A stretch of 64,000 nucleotides of DNA from Diabrotica undecimpunctata (lineage: Eukaryota; Arthropoda; Insecta; Coleoptera; Chrysomelidae): the NCBI RefSeq assembly GCF_040954645.1, contig NC_092806.1:159894328-159958327 (forward strand), written 5' to 3'. The notes beneath the pieces were generated by a model that worked only from the letters and a program-made list of their open reading frames with translations, made no database searches and was not told the DNA's origin. Positions 23,251-35,050 of the stretch are shown one piece after another. The translations under genes and the position numbers were made by a program. Within the stretch, counting starts at the first letter, position 1, and each line of letters starts with the position of its first letter.

Positions 23251-23796
23251 TAAAATTGTCTGATGATAAATATAGGTCATTCAACACATCTGACGACTCG
23301 AGCCTGTCGGAAAATCGGTTGTAACGAAATTCATAGATAAACAGCTAATTTTTTCAGGATACTTTATTTAACAGCAGGAAAAACAACCTTTCATATTGTC
23401 TAACGGAACTTGTTTTCCTATTTTCCTGTCTAAAGAGTGAAAGTGGTCGGTTTTATGACTAACAAAAAATTTATTAATAACCGTTTTTTCCAAACATTTT
23501 TTATTTTTACATTAAATACAGAATATGATAAAATAATTGTCTGATAGCTTCTATAAACCAAGCCCCATCTGCTTCTATAAACCAAGAGTCATCCTAGAAG
23601 AAATAGAAATCGAAAAAAGGTCAAACTGTCTCGATAAAAGAGATGACGGCATCCGGTTACCCGCTGTCGGTTACGACGCCAATCCCCGCCTAACCCTTAC
23701 GCAAACCTTCACAAAAACCACGTCACCATCGACGGAAAAATAAACCGTCCGCTGTTCGCAGTAGCGGTAATGCATTAATTAGTGATCAGAGTAGTA

Positions 23797-25121
23797 GGGA
23801 GACATCCTGTGGAATAATTCCGTTTACGAATTTTCGTAAAACCTTCTTTTTCGGTTACAACCATGTCTCCTAAGCACTGTGTTTTTTGTTTCATGTCAAA
23901 ATATGCCTTGGTTCATTTTTTAGATCCAAGTGGTGAGCCATCCACCATTTAGGACTTTTTTAATTATGATTATTTTGGAATTATTTTGTAATACGACGAG
24001 GTGGCTTTGGTGACTGTTATCATTATGTCATATTGACACTTACATTTTGTTTACCTATGATTGATCATGGTTCTTGGTGTCGAAGATTGTGCGAAAGCCG
24101 TTGCGCTGGTTGAAGATGGGCGAAATTATGAATATGTGGCTAGAGTACTATACACTCATCGCTCTACCATCCAAAAGGTAGTGGAACGTTTTATACGAAC
24201 TGGAACAAACAAGCGTAAAGCGGGAAGTGGCAGGAAGCGCAAAACTATCGCTTTAGATGATCGTTTTATACGAGTCAACGCTTTGCGGGATCGTCATTTA
24301 ACAGCGGTGCAAACAAAAAATTAGCTTGGCATTTATTGAGGGTTCGTTGACTGCATACCGGTATATTGAGGAAATTTTAGCGAATCACGTAGTACTCTTT
24401 TCTCAATATATTGGCGATGATTTTCTATTAATGCAAGATAATGCGCGACCCCACTCTGCAATGTGTGTCACGCAATATTTAGAGGAAGATGGTATTAATA
24501 AAATAAACTGGCCAGCGTGTTCGCCAGATCTGAACCCAATAGAACACGTTTGGGACATGCAATTAACGAACTTCGCTTGGCTCTAGAAGCGGAATGGCAA
24601 AACATCCAGTAAGATGATATTCACAACCTCATAGACAGCATGAGCCGACGTATAAAGGCAGTTATAGAGGCTAGAGGAGGCAATACAAAGTATTAATTTA
24701 TTTTTTAGTAGTTTTTCTTTCTTATTTGCGTACTTAGGTTAAGTTACATTTAAGTTGTTTTTTTATGTTTTGTTATTGTTAACATTGTTCATTAAAACCA
24801 AGATCATGTCGTTGCTTTCAATCATTATTTAAATACAGTGCTTCTGGGATGTCAATATGACATTCCTTCGATATCAGTCACCAAAGCCCCCATCGTCGTA
24901 TTACAAATTAATACAAAAAATAATAGTAATAATAGGAAAAGTCGTGGGTCGTGAAAAAAATTGTGGGTGGCAAAGTTATTTCGCTCCTAAAAATGAACCA
25001 ATCCATATTTTCACATGAAACAAAAAACATAATACATACTTAGAAGACATGGTTACAACCGAAAAAAAAAAGGTTTTACGAAAATCCGCTAACGGAATTA
25101 TTCCACACGATGTTTCAAAAC
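23797..25121 (+). mobile_element. Tc1-like (DD34E) element with long inverted ends, internally deleted
   Basis: Long inverted repeats flank a transposase remnant. Left 23805-23930 mirrors right 24985-25118 (for example ggaataattccg, ttttcgtaaaacctt, catgtct). An inner pair, 23985-24045 and 24850-24910, shares ttgtaatacgacga and ggctttggtgact. Together the ends are roughly 200 bp or more. The outermost boundary and target duplication are not certain; outer and inner pairs could belong to two nested elements. Confidence 0.7.
24061..24700 (+). pseudogene. Tc1-type transposase, lacking the middle
   Basis: The first part (24061-24324) is a paired-like HTH region: EDCAKAVALVEDGRNYEYVA, then STIQKVVERF and KRKAGSGRKRKT. 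The second (24326-24586) has LLMQDNARPHSAM and SPDLNPIEHVWD, giving the second Asp and the Glu with 34 residues between (DD34E). The part with the first catalytic Asp is missing between the two pieces, and the final part is frameshifted, so it cannot transpose by itself. Confidence 0.85.
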
Positions 25122-25446
25122 GAGGATAAAAAAAACAACTTTTCGATTAACTTACCACACTTTAAATACGAGAATATTTTAATTATTTAAAACAAAAATT
25201 GATATAAGAATAAATTAATTTTTTTAACTTATAATTACCACCTACATAGTATGACTTTGACAGATCGCGATTAGAAAGAGAAACAATCACTACTTTTTGT
25301 CATTATCTACTACAAGCGTTAGAAAAAAAAAATGGCGCACTATTATACTCTGTTCCAGAGATAAGATCGAGGACCGTTCTATTAGGTCACCTGGTACGGA
25401 AAACAATAAAAAAATAAAAGCGATCACAATAAGAAATAATTCAGCT

Positions 25447-28400
25447 TCAAGCTTCCAACTTTTTCTGTTTTTTGTTATTGTGCGCTTTCAAATGCCACTT
25501 CAAGCTTCTCCTCTGGCCAAAACTTTTATTACACAGATCACACTTAAAAGGTTTTTCTCCAGTATGAATGTTCATGTGGTCCTTCAGGAACCATTTCTGA
25601 GTAAACTGCTTTGGGCACACTTCACATTTAAACCTATTTTCCCCAGTATGGACGCTTTTGTGCTTGATCATGCTGGCCTTCTTTGAAAACTCTCTGGAGC
25701 ATATTTCACATTTGAAGGGTTTCTCGCCAGTATGGACCTTTACGTGCTCCTTTAAATGGCAGTTGGTTACGAAAGGTTTTAAGCAAAAGCTGCAAGTGTA
25801 TGGCTTATATCCAGAATGGATCTTCATGTGATTTGTTAAATTCTGCCTCACTGAAAACTTCTTAAAACAAATTTCACATTCGAACAAGTCCTCGCCAGTG
25901 TGAATGCGCATATGATAATTTAGATTTACTTTCTTAGAGAACTCTTTCGGGCAAAGATCACAAGCAAACTTTTTAGCGTCGCTATGGACACGCATATGGG
26001 TTTTCAAATATTCCTTCAAGGCAAATTGTTTAGAACAAAAAGCACACTGAAACGGCTTTTCTCCAGTATGAACCTGCAAGTGTTTACTTAAAGTGGCTTG
26101 TACTGTATATTCCTTGGAACAAATGTAACATTTAAAAGGTTTATCACCTTTATGAGTGGTTAGAACGTGATTATAAACCTCTCTCTGAGATTTAAATGGT
26201 TCAGCACAAACGTTACACTTAAAAACCTTCTCTGTGGTATGCGTTTTAATGTGAGCAGCCAAATGTTGCTTCAGTCTGAAAGGTTTCGAACAAATCTCGC
26301 ATTCAAATGGCCTTTCTTCACTGTGAGTATACATGTGCGCCTTTAACTTGTGCCTCTTGGCGAATTTTTTATAGCAAGTGGGACACTCTAATAAGTTGTC
26401 ACCTACATGTACTGGAAGATGCTTTTCCAATTCGAATTTGGTAGAAAAATTCTGGAAACATTTATGGCACTGGTAAGCTTGCATATTTATATCATCATAA
26501 TCAACTTTTACTGACTTATCCTCTTCTAGGTCAATATTTACTTCTTCAATTTTGATCTGTTTCATAGGAAATTGCTCCTTGGTTAATTTCTTCTTTAGTT
26601 TTTTCTTTATGTGACCTCTTGAATGTATATAGAGTTCTAAAATATTCGAAATGAGCTTTTTACAGATCTTACATCGGCAAATGTTTTGAGATTTTACTAA
26701 ATGAGATGAGAAATGGTATAGAAATTCATTTTTTCTAATGAAACTTTTCCCACAATAACAGATTATCGGGCGTTTCTTAAAGTGGGAAGATATATGTAGA
26801 AGTGTTGAAGTAGTAGTTTTGTGACCTGAAAAAAAAATGTAGGGTCTAAAAAATGTGACAATACAACTGTATAGATATATCTTTATATATTGGGCTGCAT
26901 AAATGGTTTGTTAACATACATAAGTGGTTTACACAGTTTCCTCGACTGTCTATACAATGATTTTGTTTCTTAACACAATAATTGATAAAATGCTTTATTA
27001 ATGTTTGTAATCAACTGTATTTTCATTGTTTTTTGACTTCTTTTATTGAAAACAAATAGATCTCTAGGATAAACAAAATATAATGATCCAATTCTATATG
27101 AAAATAGGAAACAGCCTATGGGAGTAACAAATAAATCAAAAATATGCCTTCATAGTCGAGGAAAGAGGAGCAAGAAGCACCATAGATTCCATAACATATT
27201 TACAAGAGCTAGGAACGACAATAAAAGAGGTAAATTAATAAATGAAGCAGAATAGATATCAAACTAAAGAAGTTACAGAAACATAAGGAAACTAAATATA
27301 AACAAAATAACGGGCACCTAACAAAATAAATCTCTTTACTTATTTCGATAACTATAAATCTGAGCTGAGAGTGCCCTACTCCCAAAGCATAGGCATCATC
27401 CTCCACTCTCATTTGGGTTTAAATTGTAAATCTCAATATTTCAATGAGCCAGTTTTGATTGGAGATGGCTTTTATAGACTTTAGCTCAATGAGTGTACAG
27501 GAAGTAACAAACTTTCTTTCACAATTTAACTGGGATGATTTGTTTAAAGATAAAAGTCTTGATAAGATCAATATGTTTTATGATGTTATTTACCTTGCAA
27601 TTGATATTTTTGTTCCCTTGAAAAAGTATTCAGCAAAAAAGTTTCCTGTCTGGTTTTCTCCAGAGCTTAAAAAAATAATAATCAAAAAAAAAAGAAAATG
27701 CATAAAAATATCTAAAATCTCAATTACTTGCTGACTATAATGAGTTTTCTATATTACGAGCTAACTGTAGACAACTGAAAGAACAATGTTATCTTGATTA
27801 TGTTGCTCTAACTGAATCCTCTCTGAAAGATAATGTTAAAAATTTCTGGAAATTTGTTAACAGTAAAAAAACAGGAATAATATTCCTTCTGTTATGCACT
27901 ATAATAATATTTCTGGCTCTTCTGGCATGGAGACTGTCAATTTATTTGCTGAATACTTTTCCCAAACTTATAGGTAGTGATAAAGATTTTGATTTGCAGG
28001 ATGAAACCTTTTTAACAGGAGACATCAACCTATCACAATTTAGCATTTTTATTTCGTCTATATATGAAAAACTTTTCATTTTGGATAACAACAAGGGGCC
28101 AGATCCAGATGGTCTTCCACCTTCTTTTCTGAAACACTTTAGCTTTTTACTTTCTAGACCTCTTTTTCACATTTGAAACCTGTCATTAAAGACAGGGATG
28201 TTCTTGGTCTACTGGAAAACTAGCTTTATTACCCCAATACTAAAATCTGGAGATAAAGTAAACAATTATCAGCCTATTAGCATTCTAAGTTGTATTCCCA
28301 AAGTTTTTGAGAGCCTTGTCTGTGACTATTTGTCAGCAACTTTAAAAGGCTGTTTTATCGACCAGTAATTTGGATTTCTCTCTAGCCGCTCCACTGAACT

Positions 28401-30481
28401 TACTTTATTGATATTTACTGATTTCCTTATAGAACCTCTTGAATATGGTTTCCAGGTTCATGCTGTATACACCGACTTTACAAAGGCGTCTGACCAGGTA
28501 AATGACAAGATTTTAATCAATAAGTTGAGGAGTCTGGGTATCCAGGGTGAACTTTTAGAATGGTTGTTACCCTACCTAACTGTAAGAATACAAATAGTAT
28601 ATGTTCAGGGATTTCAATTATTTGAGATTAAGGTACTTTCAGGTACCACAAGGATCACACCTAGGACCTCTTCTATTCAATAACTATGTTAATGACATTG
28701 TCTGCTGTTTCCTCTTTGCTTCTTTCCTAATGTTTGCTGACGATTTAAAATTATATTTGAAAATTGAGAATAATGACTATCAAAAACTACAGTCTGATGT
28801 GGATCAGTTGAGCTATTGGTGTGACAGCAACGGAATGGAACTTAATGTTAAAAAGTGTCATTTAATGGTTTGTGGTTGGAACAAAACTCCTACAAATCAT
28901 ATCTATACTATTAATGGTTGCCCTTTAGACTCTGTATCTCAGATAAAAGACTTAGGTGTTGTGCTCGATTCCAGCTTATCCTACATCCCCATATCTCAAC
29001 TGTTGTCTTAAAATCACTTCAACTTTTAGGGTTTATCAAATGTTGTGCTAAAGACTTTATAAATATCCCATCCATAAAAATTTTGTATTGTTCACTTGTG
29101 AGACCCCACCTAGATTACTGTTCATGTGTTTGGTCTCCTCACTATAACACCCATATTCAAGCTATTGAGAGAGTTCAACACAAATTCTTATGATTTTTTG
29201 CCTTTAAACAAAACCAGAGGATTGAAGAAATTAACTATTCAAATATGGAAAGGTCCCTCAACATAACTTCTCTCCTAATCCAAAATATTCCCAAAGGTTG
29301 ATGTCCTTGTGTTTTGTACATTCTTTGTTAATGTTTGTGATTTACTGTTCCTAGTTTTATTTTTTGTATAATTAAAATTTTTAAATTTAATTTAAGTAGG
29401 TTATGTTAACAATCTTCTGTAATTTATCAATAATGTGTACATTATATTTTAATTGGGCGATTGCCCATTGATAAATAAATAAACTATAAATCAAAATTAG
29501 GTCATAGATGTGTGAATTGGGATGTCAAATTAAAGATTGTACTCCATTTAAAAATTATTACTAGCACAGCTGATAAAAATCAATGTAATGCCATAAATCA
29601 GTGAGGAAGAATTTCAAAATTATTTTAAAGTTTGTAGTAAGATTCAGAGAAAAGAAAGAACCAAGAAGTAAACGGAAGAATAAGAACAAGCAATTATTAA
29701 CATACGAGGTATCAAGATCCTATATAAAAGCAAAGATTGCTAAAAGTAAAAGACATGGAACACACAGCATAAAATTAAGGATGTATATCAACACCCATTG
29801 TCCACTGATATATGGTCATGAAACTTGGATGCTTTTATATTTTGTACTGTCGTCACACGATCATATCATTTGAAAATGTAAATGTTATTTTATCTTTATC
29901 ATTGCTTCAAATTAAAACTTTAATTATCATATAAAAACTAACTTACTTTTTTTGCAAACTGGACACGGATACCTTGTCTTCTTCTTCGATGATTTTTCAA
30001 CTTTTCTTTTCCTTTTAGTAGCTTTCGATCGTCTTTGAAGCTTGCTACTGCTGGGTGTTTCTTCAGCTTTTGTTAGATCATAATCTTCACTGACTAACTC
30101 AACCTTAACCTTCACTTCATCTACTTCATCTTTAATATCATCGAGATCGTCTATATTTACTGACAAAACTTTAACTTCATTAATATTATCTTTAATGTTA
30201 ACTAATTTTACGCTTTCCGGTACAGGTTTTGTAACTCTTTGTTTACTCGGTTTCTTAGTTTTTGTAACGGGTCGTTTGGGTTTATTTATTTTGTCCAAGT
30301 CGGTTTTTGTTATGAAAAAATTGTCAGCTTTTACTTCTGTATCGTATATCTCAGGCACTTCCACTGGAACATCTTCGTCGGGGGGCTCTACTTTAACGAC
30401 GCCTAATGGAGCAGCAAATATATATTCAGCTTCTATTATTTCTCCTACGCCGAGATCATTAGGTTCTGCTTTGATATCCAT
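25447..30481 (-). CDS. Two-exon C2H2 zinc-finger gene, 12 regular fingers
   Basis: Leader exon 30481-29947 starts MDIKAEPNDLG, is acidic, and carries SUMO-like motifs (IKAE, VKVE). It has a basic Lys/Arg patch and ends inside CPVCKK with one base over (donor gtaagt). Exon 2 (26825-25447) follows a cag acceptor, supplies the two missing bases and completes the finger (HKTTTSTLLHISSHF). Degenerate fingers follow (ICYCGKSFIRKN, CRCKICKK), then MKQIKIEEVN and twelve regular fingers from YQCHKCFQNF to FKCDLCNKSF. The total is 1914 coding bases, 637 aa. The role is nuclear, sequence-specific DNA binding; the target is unknown. The 3.1-kb intron hosts a Jockey-type LINE at 27361-29481. The structure is intact with no internal stops. 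Confidence 0.9.
27350..29492 (+). mobile_element. Jockey-type LINE in zinc-finger intron, 11-bp TSD
   Basis: Direct repeats aactataaatc at 27350-27360 and 29482-29492 define a 2.1-kb 5'-truncated insert. Frames in order: linker FPVWFSPELKKIIIKKKRK (near 27640), RT block NKGPDPDGLPPSFLKH (28090), FTKASDQVNDKILINKLRSL (28470), and PQGSHLGPLLF (28640). FADDLKLYLKI (28732) and a thumb with SLVRPHLDYCSCVWSPHY (29095) follow. It ends ttgcccattgataaataaataaa, typical of Jockey-group 3' ends. Several frameshifts and stops are present. It lies antisense to the host gene. Confidence 0.88.
29590..29870 (+). pseudogene. Short LINE C-terminal fragment
   Basis: Near 29800 the frame PLIYGHETWML matches the YGxETW block before the C-terminus of RTE-like LINEs; the preceding lysine-rich sequence cannot be placed. 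It lies just downstream of the leader exon of the zinc-finger gene, in its intron. Confidence 0.45.
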
Positions 30482-30840
30482 TGTTATTTAAATAAAATGT
30501 GTTTTAAATAATTTTATACAACAGTTACAACTATAAATTATTATACCTGTCATGCAGGAGCAGGTTTTATTTTATTTACTCTTTTATCTTTTATGATAGG
30601 AATGTGAACTGTCAAATGCCATCGATGTCAAATCTGAGTAGTTTCCATATGGCCTTCTTTACCTGTATGCCGGAACACTGAGATATGGACTACAAGTATG
30701 CTAAATGTATAAAAAGATTGCATATTTCTATAGTACACAAAAAGATACTACAAAAAAAAACAGCCATTTATACTGAATAGTTTTTGAGACATTACAATCT
30801 AGTCAAAAGAATTATAGAACTAACAGGAATGAGAAAAACA
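30482..30840. promoter_or_regulatory. Upstream region of the minus-strand zinc-finger gene
   Basis: Non-coding DNA upstream of the leader ATG at 30481. It presumably holds the promoter and 5' UTR. No TATA box or initiator could be picked with confidence. Confidence 0.3.
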
Positions 30841-31460
30841 CTTCAAACTAGGCAACTAGAATGAAAATGATAAAAACAGATGTAAACCAGAAAATGCAGA
30901 GATGGACACAATATATAGCACAGCCTTTTAAAGACAAAGGGAAAACAGAAGCACCAAAAGGATTTAAAGATGTTACTGGACCTGATATTATATGAAGAGA
31001 AGAAATCGAATATGCAATGAAGCAAACAAAAAGTGGTAACAGTGGTAAGTTTCCCGGGCCTGATGATGTTCCTACCGAATTACTCAAAATTATAGATACT
31101 GAATCTATTGACCTTCTTTTAGATCTATTTAATACCATATATAGAACAGGTATAATACCTAAAGAATGGCTCAAATTGACATTTATACTGCTTCCCAAAA
31201 AAGTCATAGTACCGTACCATAGCCTTAATGAGCCATGTCTTGAAAATGTTTTTAAAAGTACCTAATTCACAATCAAATATAAGAAATTAGATGAAGGCAC
31301 AAGTAATACACAAATGGGATTTAGGAAAGGTCTGGGAACACGGGATGCACTGTTTGCAATGAGCGTTCTTTCGCAGAGATGCCTAGATATAAGTCAGGAA
31401 GTAAATGCCTGTTTCATTGATTTTGAGAAGGCGTTTGACAGAGTGGTTTGGAATGGTTAA
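30840..31460 (+). pseudogene. LINE reverse-transcriptase fragment
   Basis: A frame beginning near 30990 gives AMKQTKSGNSGKFPGPDDVP, then LFNTIYRTGIIPKEWLKLTF. After a break it gives QMGFRKGLGTRDALFAM and ACFIDFEKAFDRVVW near 31310-31450. These are RT fingers and palm A of an RTE/CR1-type LINE. The stretch between is frameshifted, and the element stops after palm A. Confidence 0.75.
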
Positions 31461-31469
31461 ATGCCATTT

Positions 31470-32300
31470 TAATTTAAACCTGCTTAAAACAAATATATGA
31501 TGACTAGAAACGAATTGATTGAAAGTAGTGAATCGATATATTAAGACGCTATATTGTGGCTCTAGTTCCGTGACGCTCGCATTCGCATTTAATTATACAG
31601 AAAAAAAGTAATACAACGCCAGTACGGAAGCTTCGCTTAAAAAAAAAGAGACTATGTTCCAGTACAAAAAAGTTAGTTTATTTATTAGTTTACTGAAATT
31701 TTGCAACGAAGCATAATTAACTTTAAACATCGTTCATTGCTGATTTTTACGATTCTCTTTGATAGAAAAACTCTTCTTCTTTCATTTAAGAGTTTAACCC
31801 TTCTAATTTTATTATTTTCTGTTCTATAGCGTTATAAAAAAAAGTTACTTTTCGCAAATTTAATATAACAAATTCAATTGTTTTAAAACTATTCAATGAA
31901 TCCTTTTAAAATTTGTATCACATATTGTCCACTACAAAAGCCTCATTTTGACGCAAAATTTAAAGTTGTAACATCATTTTTGCAAATGTTATTAACAATA
32001 ACAATAATAAGCGATTTCAGAGTGTTTATTTTAAATCTCAGCCCCTTAGATTAAACCCCGTTTAGCACAATTTTGTTAGGCGGTTAGTTTTAATTAGCGC
32101 GTCAGTACTTTCATCCAGTGGCGGCTCGTATCAATTTAAGAAGGTAGTGCCAGAATTCGGACAACTGCCTAAATTTTTAATGACGGGTTCATGATATTAT
32201 CAAAAAAGGTATAAAATACAAATTAAAAAAAAATAGGCGCAGATACTTTTATCTTATATAATATAGTCTTTGTTTGACCAAGTCTCGTCACCTCCATTGT
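31470..32300. other. Non-coding stretch with a solitary transposon end
   Basis: No gene. CAGTGGCGGCTCGT at 32116-32129 repeats the motif seen at 476-490, including the following purine-rich run and TGC. Confidence 0.45.
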
Positions 32301-32304
32301 ACAC

Positions 32305-32690
32305 ATGATTGCACAAGACCAAGACGACCTCAGCTACATGATGAAGAAACTACAAGAAGAATATAACAAGGCTGGCCTAGATATTAACCTCGCGAAAACA
32401 GAGTACCTATCTACAAGTGAAGAAGACATAGAAGATCTACAGATTGATAACAACGTAACAATCAAAGGAAAGGATAAATTCAAATATTTGGGGTTTAAAA
32501 TCACGAAAAACGCAACAACAGAGGAAGAAATTACACAAAGATTAGGACAAACAAAAACAGCAATCAGACAACTTATCTCAGTATGGTGGGATAGACACCT
32601 AAATATGAAGACAAATTTGGGGAACATTTTGATGATGAAAGAAAAATATTTTTTAAATAACGAAGTTTCTTCAATTATAGTCTAATTGAT
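32305..32690 (+). pseudogene. LINE RT palm fragment
   Basis: MIAQDQDDLSYMMKKLQEEY, then GLDINLAKTEYLSTSEEDIE, KFKYLGFKI and a VWWDRHLNMKT end match the post-YxDD part of RTE-like RTs (second half of palm and thumb). It may be a separate copy from 30840-31460, since palm C is absent between. Confidence 0.75.
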
Positions 32691-32739
32691 GCTCATGCTT
32701 CGAGAGGAAAAAGAAGAGTTTTATGATGAGTTTAGAGTC

Positions 32740-32900
32740 CACATACAAGTCATGTCCAAAAAATGATAAAAAAAATAATCTATGGAGATCTAAACGCAAA
32801 AGTTGGAAGAGAATAGCAATGTCAACCCACAATAGGTACAGTCTCCATGAGCAATCAAATGACAATAGCAATAGGTTAATAAACCTATATGTCTGGCTCA
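32740..32900 (+). pseudogene. LINE endonuclease fragment
   Basis: The frame IIYGDLNAKVGRE near 32770-32810 is the GDFNAKVG block of LINE endonucleases; the rest decays quickly. Its position after an RT piece of another copy shows rearranged or separate insertions. Confidence 0.6.
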
Positions 32901-33219
32901 AAAACATATAATACGGCATAGGGGATGCAACAGGGGCACAGAACCCGACAAGCAAAGGAGGAATATAAACAATTACGTTAAGAAGAAAAGGCAACAGAGA
33001 ATAGAACCATAGAACATATTACTAGGATACGGATATTGCAACATTCATTAAAATAGAATGGCTCCATTGGATTGCGGGATAATGTACGCAAACCGTCGCA
33101 ACTGATGAGAAGGCTATTCACGCTGACGACGGCTTAAATATTTCCCATCCTAGTCAAATCGCGTTATTTCACGTAGCGCGACCAATACTACTCACAACTA
33201 CTACCAATACTATAAATAC

Positions 33220-33600
33220 TACAAGTGTCATCGCGTGCTTCAGTAACACAAGCCAAGGCGCACAACTGCTGAGGTTGAAAAGAAGAATCCTGCGTAAAGT
33301 AAACTACAAACGACCCGACTCTCCTTCCGCCCTCATACATTAACTATGGAACATCCAGCCCATAAATGAGAGGCTCTGCTCTCTGAGCAGAAGTTACACG
33401 ATCAAAAACATCTGACGCCAAAATTTCAGAGCCCAAAACTACCTGCTCATCCTTTGGCAATGTATTCATGAGACATCCTAAAAGAAAACTCCACTTCCTC
33501 CCCACTAAATTGCTGACCTTAGCCTGCAAAGAACTTCTTGATGAATACGTGGACATCCTGGAGGCAACTCTACTTCATTACCGTAATTAATTAAATAACT
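33220..33600 (+). pseudogene. Possible LINE thumb/C-terminal fragment
   Basis: A frame near 33250-33400 gives LLRLKRRILRKVNYKRPDSP, then INERLCSLSRSY, resembling the end of the RT thumb of Jockey-like LINEs. Stops occur. I am only moderately sure. Confidence 0.4.
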
Positions 33601-34097
33601 CACTTCGAGCGTTGCAATGGACAGTGAGGGATCGGTTTTCTGTGGTTTCCCCATCCCATTGCACAATTATACCTGTCTCTAGGGATGTAACAGCCACAGC
33701 TTGCCCTCACCGCGACTCATTACATTGTATTTCTCATTTTATATGTAAACTCACTCTTTCATATCACTAATTAATTAATATACTAACAATATCTGAAAAT
33801 GAGCGATTTAGCTCAAACACTTTTACCTCCGACCACCCTGGAAATCTACCTCCTCCGCAGGAGCAACATACACCGATGCAAACCACCAGTGAGACATAAC
33901 ACAGCGATCCAGAGCCGACACCCAACAAAACAAGCTACGTCGTGAAGAGGTGAAGACACCTAAAACAGGACAAACAGAAACAACCCAAAGAAAAATAAAC
34001 CAATCAAGAGACATAACAACACGACAATGAAGTGAAGCTAAGTCAGTCTAGTCTTTCTCCGGCTCCCACATATGGTCTCCTATACTCCCCACTCATC
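33601..34097. other. Non-coding stretch
   Basis: No domain or repeat was recognised. Short open frames on the minus strand (33823-34014) are not supported. Confidence 0.4.
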
Positions 34098-34100
34098 TTA

Positions 34101-35050
34101 AAGGCGGCGCGGCGCCAGATATGCGGTATTTGGCAAGTACTGAACAGTGCTTGCTAAATATCAAATATTTGAGTACTTGTTAAAGCGTTCGTTCGTTCGT
34201 TCGTATTGAGTCACTGTGGGAACAAAAAATAGATTAACCGAGCAAATAAGGTACCGAATGGATAGTGATACAGAGCTTATTTTAAATTCAGCTGCTTTTG
34301 TCATTATGTCTGGTGGAAGTTTATTATTAAATAGCAGAAAAAAAAGCCAAGAAGAAGAAGATGGTGTCAGTTAATCAAAGTAGACAACGGTAGCTATTAA
34401 AATGACAGAATATTTTATTTACATGTAAGTAACAAGATAATTGGATTTAGGTACAGTGGCTCAAACTTATTGGCAGACTGCTAAAATAACCATCTGGAAA
34501 GTTTCAAAATTTCTGTCGAATGTCCAGTGAAGATTTTAATTATCTACTTTCTAAAGTGGGACCAATAATTAGTAAGAAAGATACAAAGTGGAGAAATGCA
34601 ATTCCAGCAAATGAGCGCCTTGCCATAAAAAATTCGCATTCCATATTACGGGTTCATTTTCATACGCATCAAAAAATTGTAAAATACTTTCATGGGTCCA
34701 CTCCATATTTACTATTTTCAGTATTTTCCACACTGTGAGACAATAACTAAACTACTTTAATAAACGATATAAACCACAGTATAAATAACAACATATAAAC
34801 TTTAACCACTCAAAAACTTACTTATAATAATATAATATATTTTATGCTTGCACGAATATGTGGATGTAAATAAAAATATTCAAACGGCGAATATTTGTTT
34901 ACAAGTGTTGAAAAGACCGACAACGTACGGGAACACGACAAATACTAAAATTGGTGAATGCCAAATAACAAGCAACCCGTCCACACTAATAGGCAAATAG
35001 CAAGGCACTTGTTCAGTATTTGCCAAATACCGCATATCTATCGCCGCCTT
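34101..35050 (+). mobile_element. Internally deleted PIF/Harbinger element
   Basis: Inverted ends: aaggcggcgcggcgccagat at 34101, then atgcggtatttggcaa, mirrored at 35050 by aaggcggcg and atgcggtatttggcaaatac on the other strand. Inside, MDSDTELILNSAAFVI (34258) and MSSEDFNYLLSKVGPIISKK (34520) with DTKWRNAIPANERLAI match the N-terminus of HARBI1-like transposases. The remaining catalytic part is deleted right after ERLAI. TTA/TAA-type trinucleotides flank it, as expected, but the copies are not identical. Confidence 0.8.
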
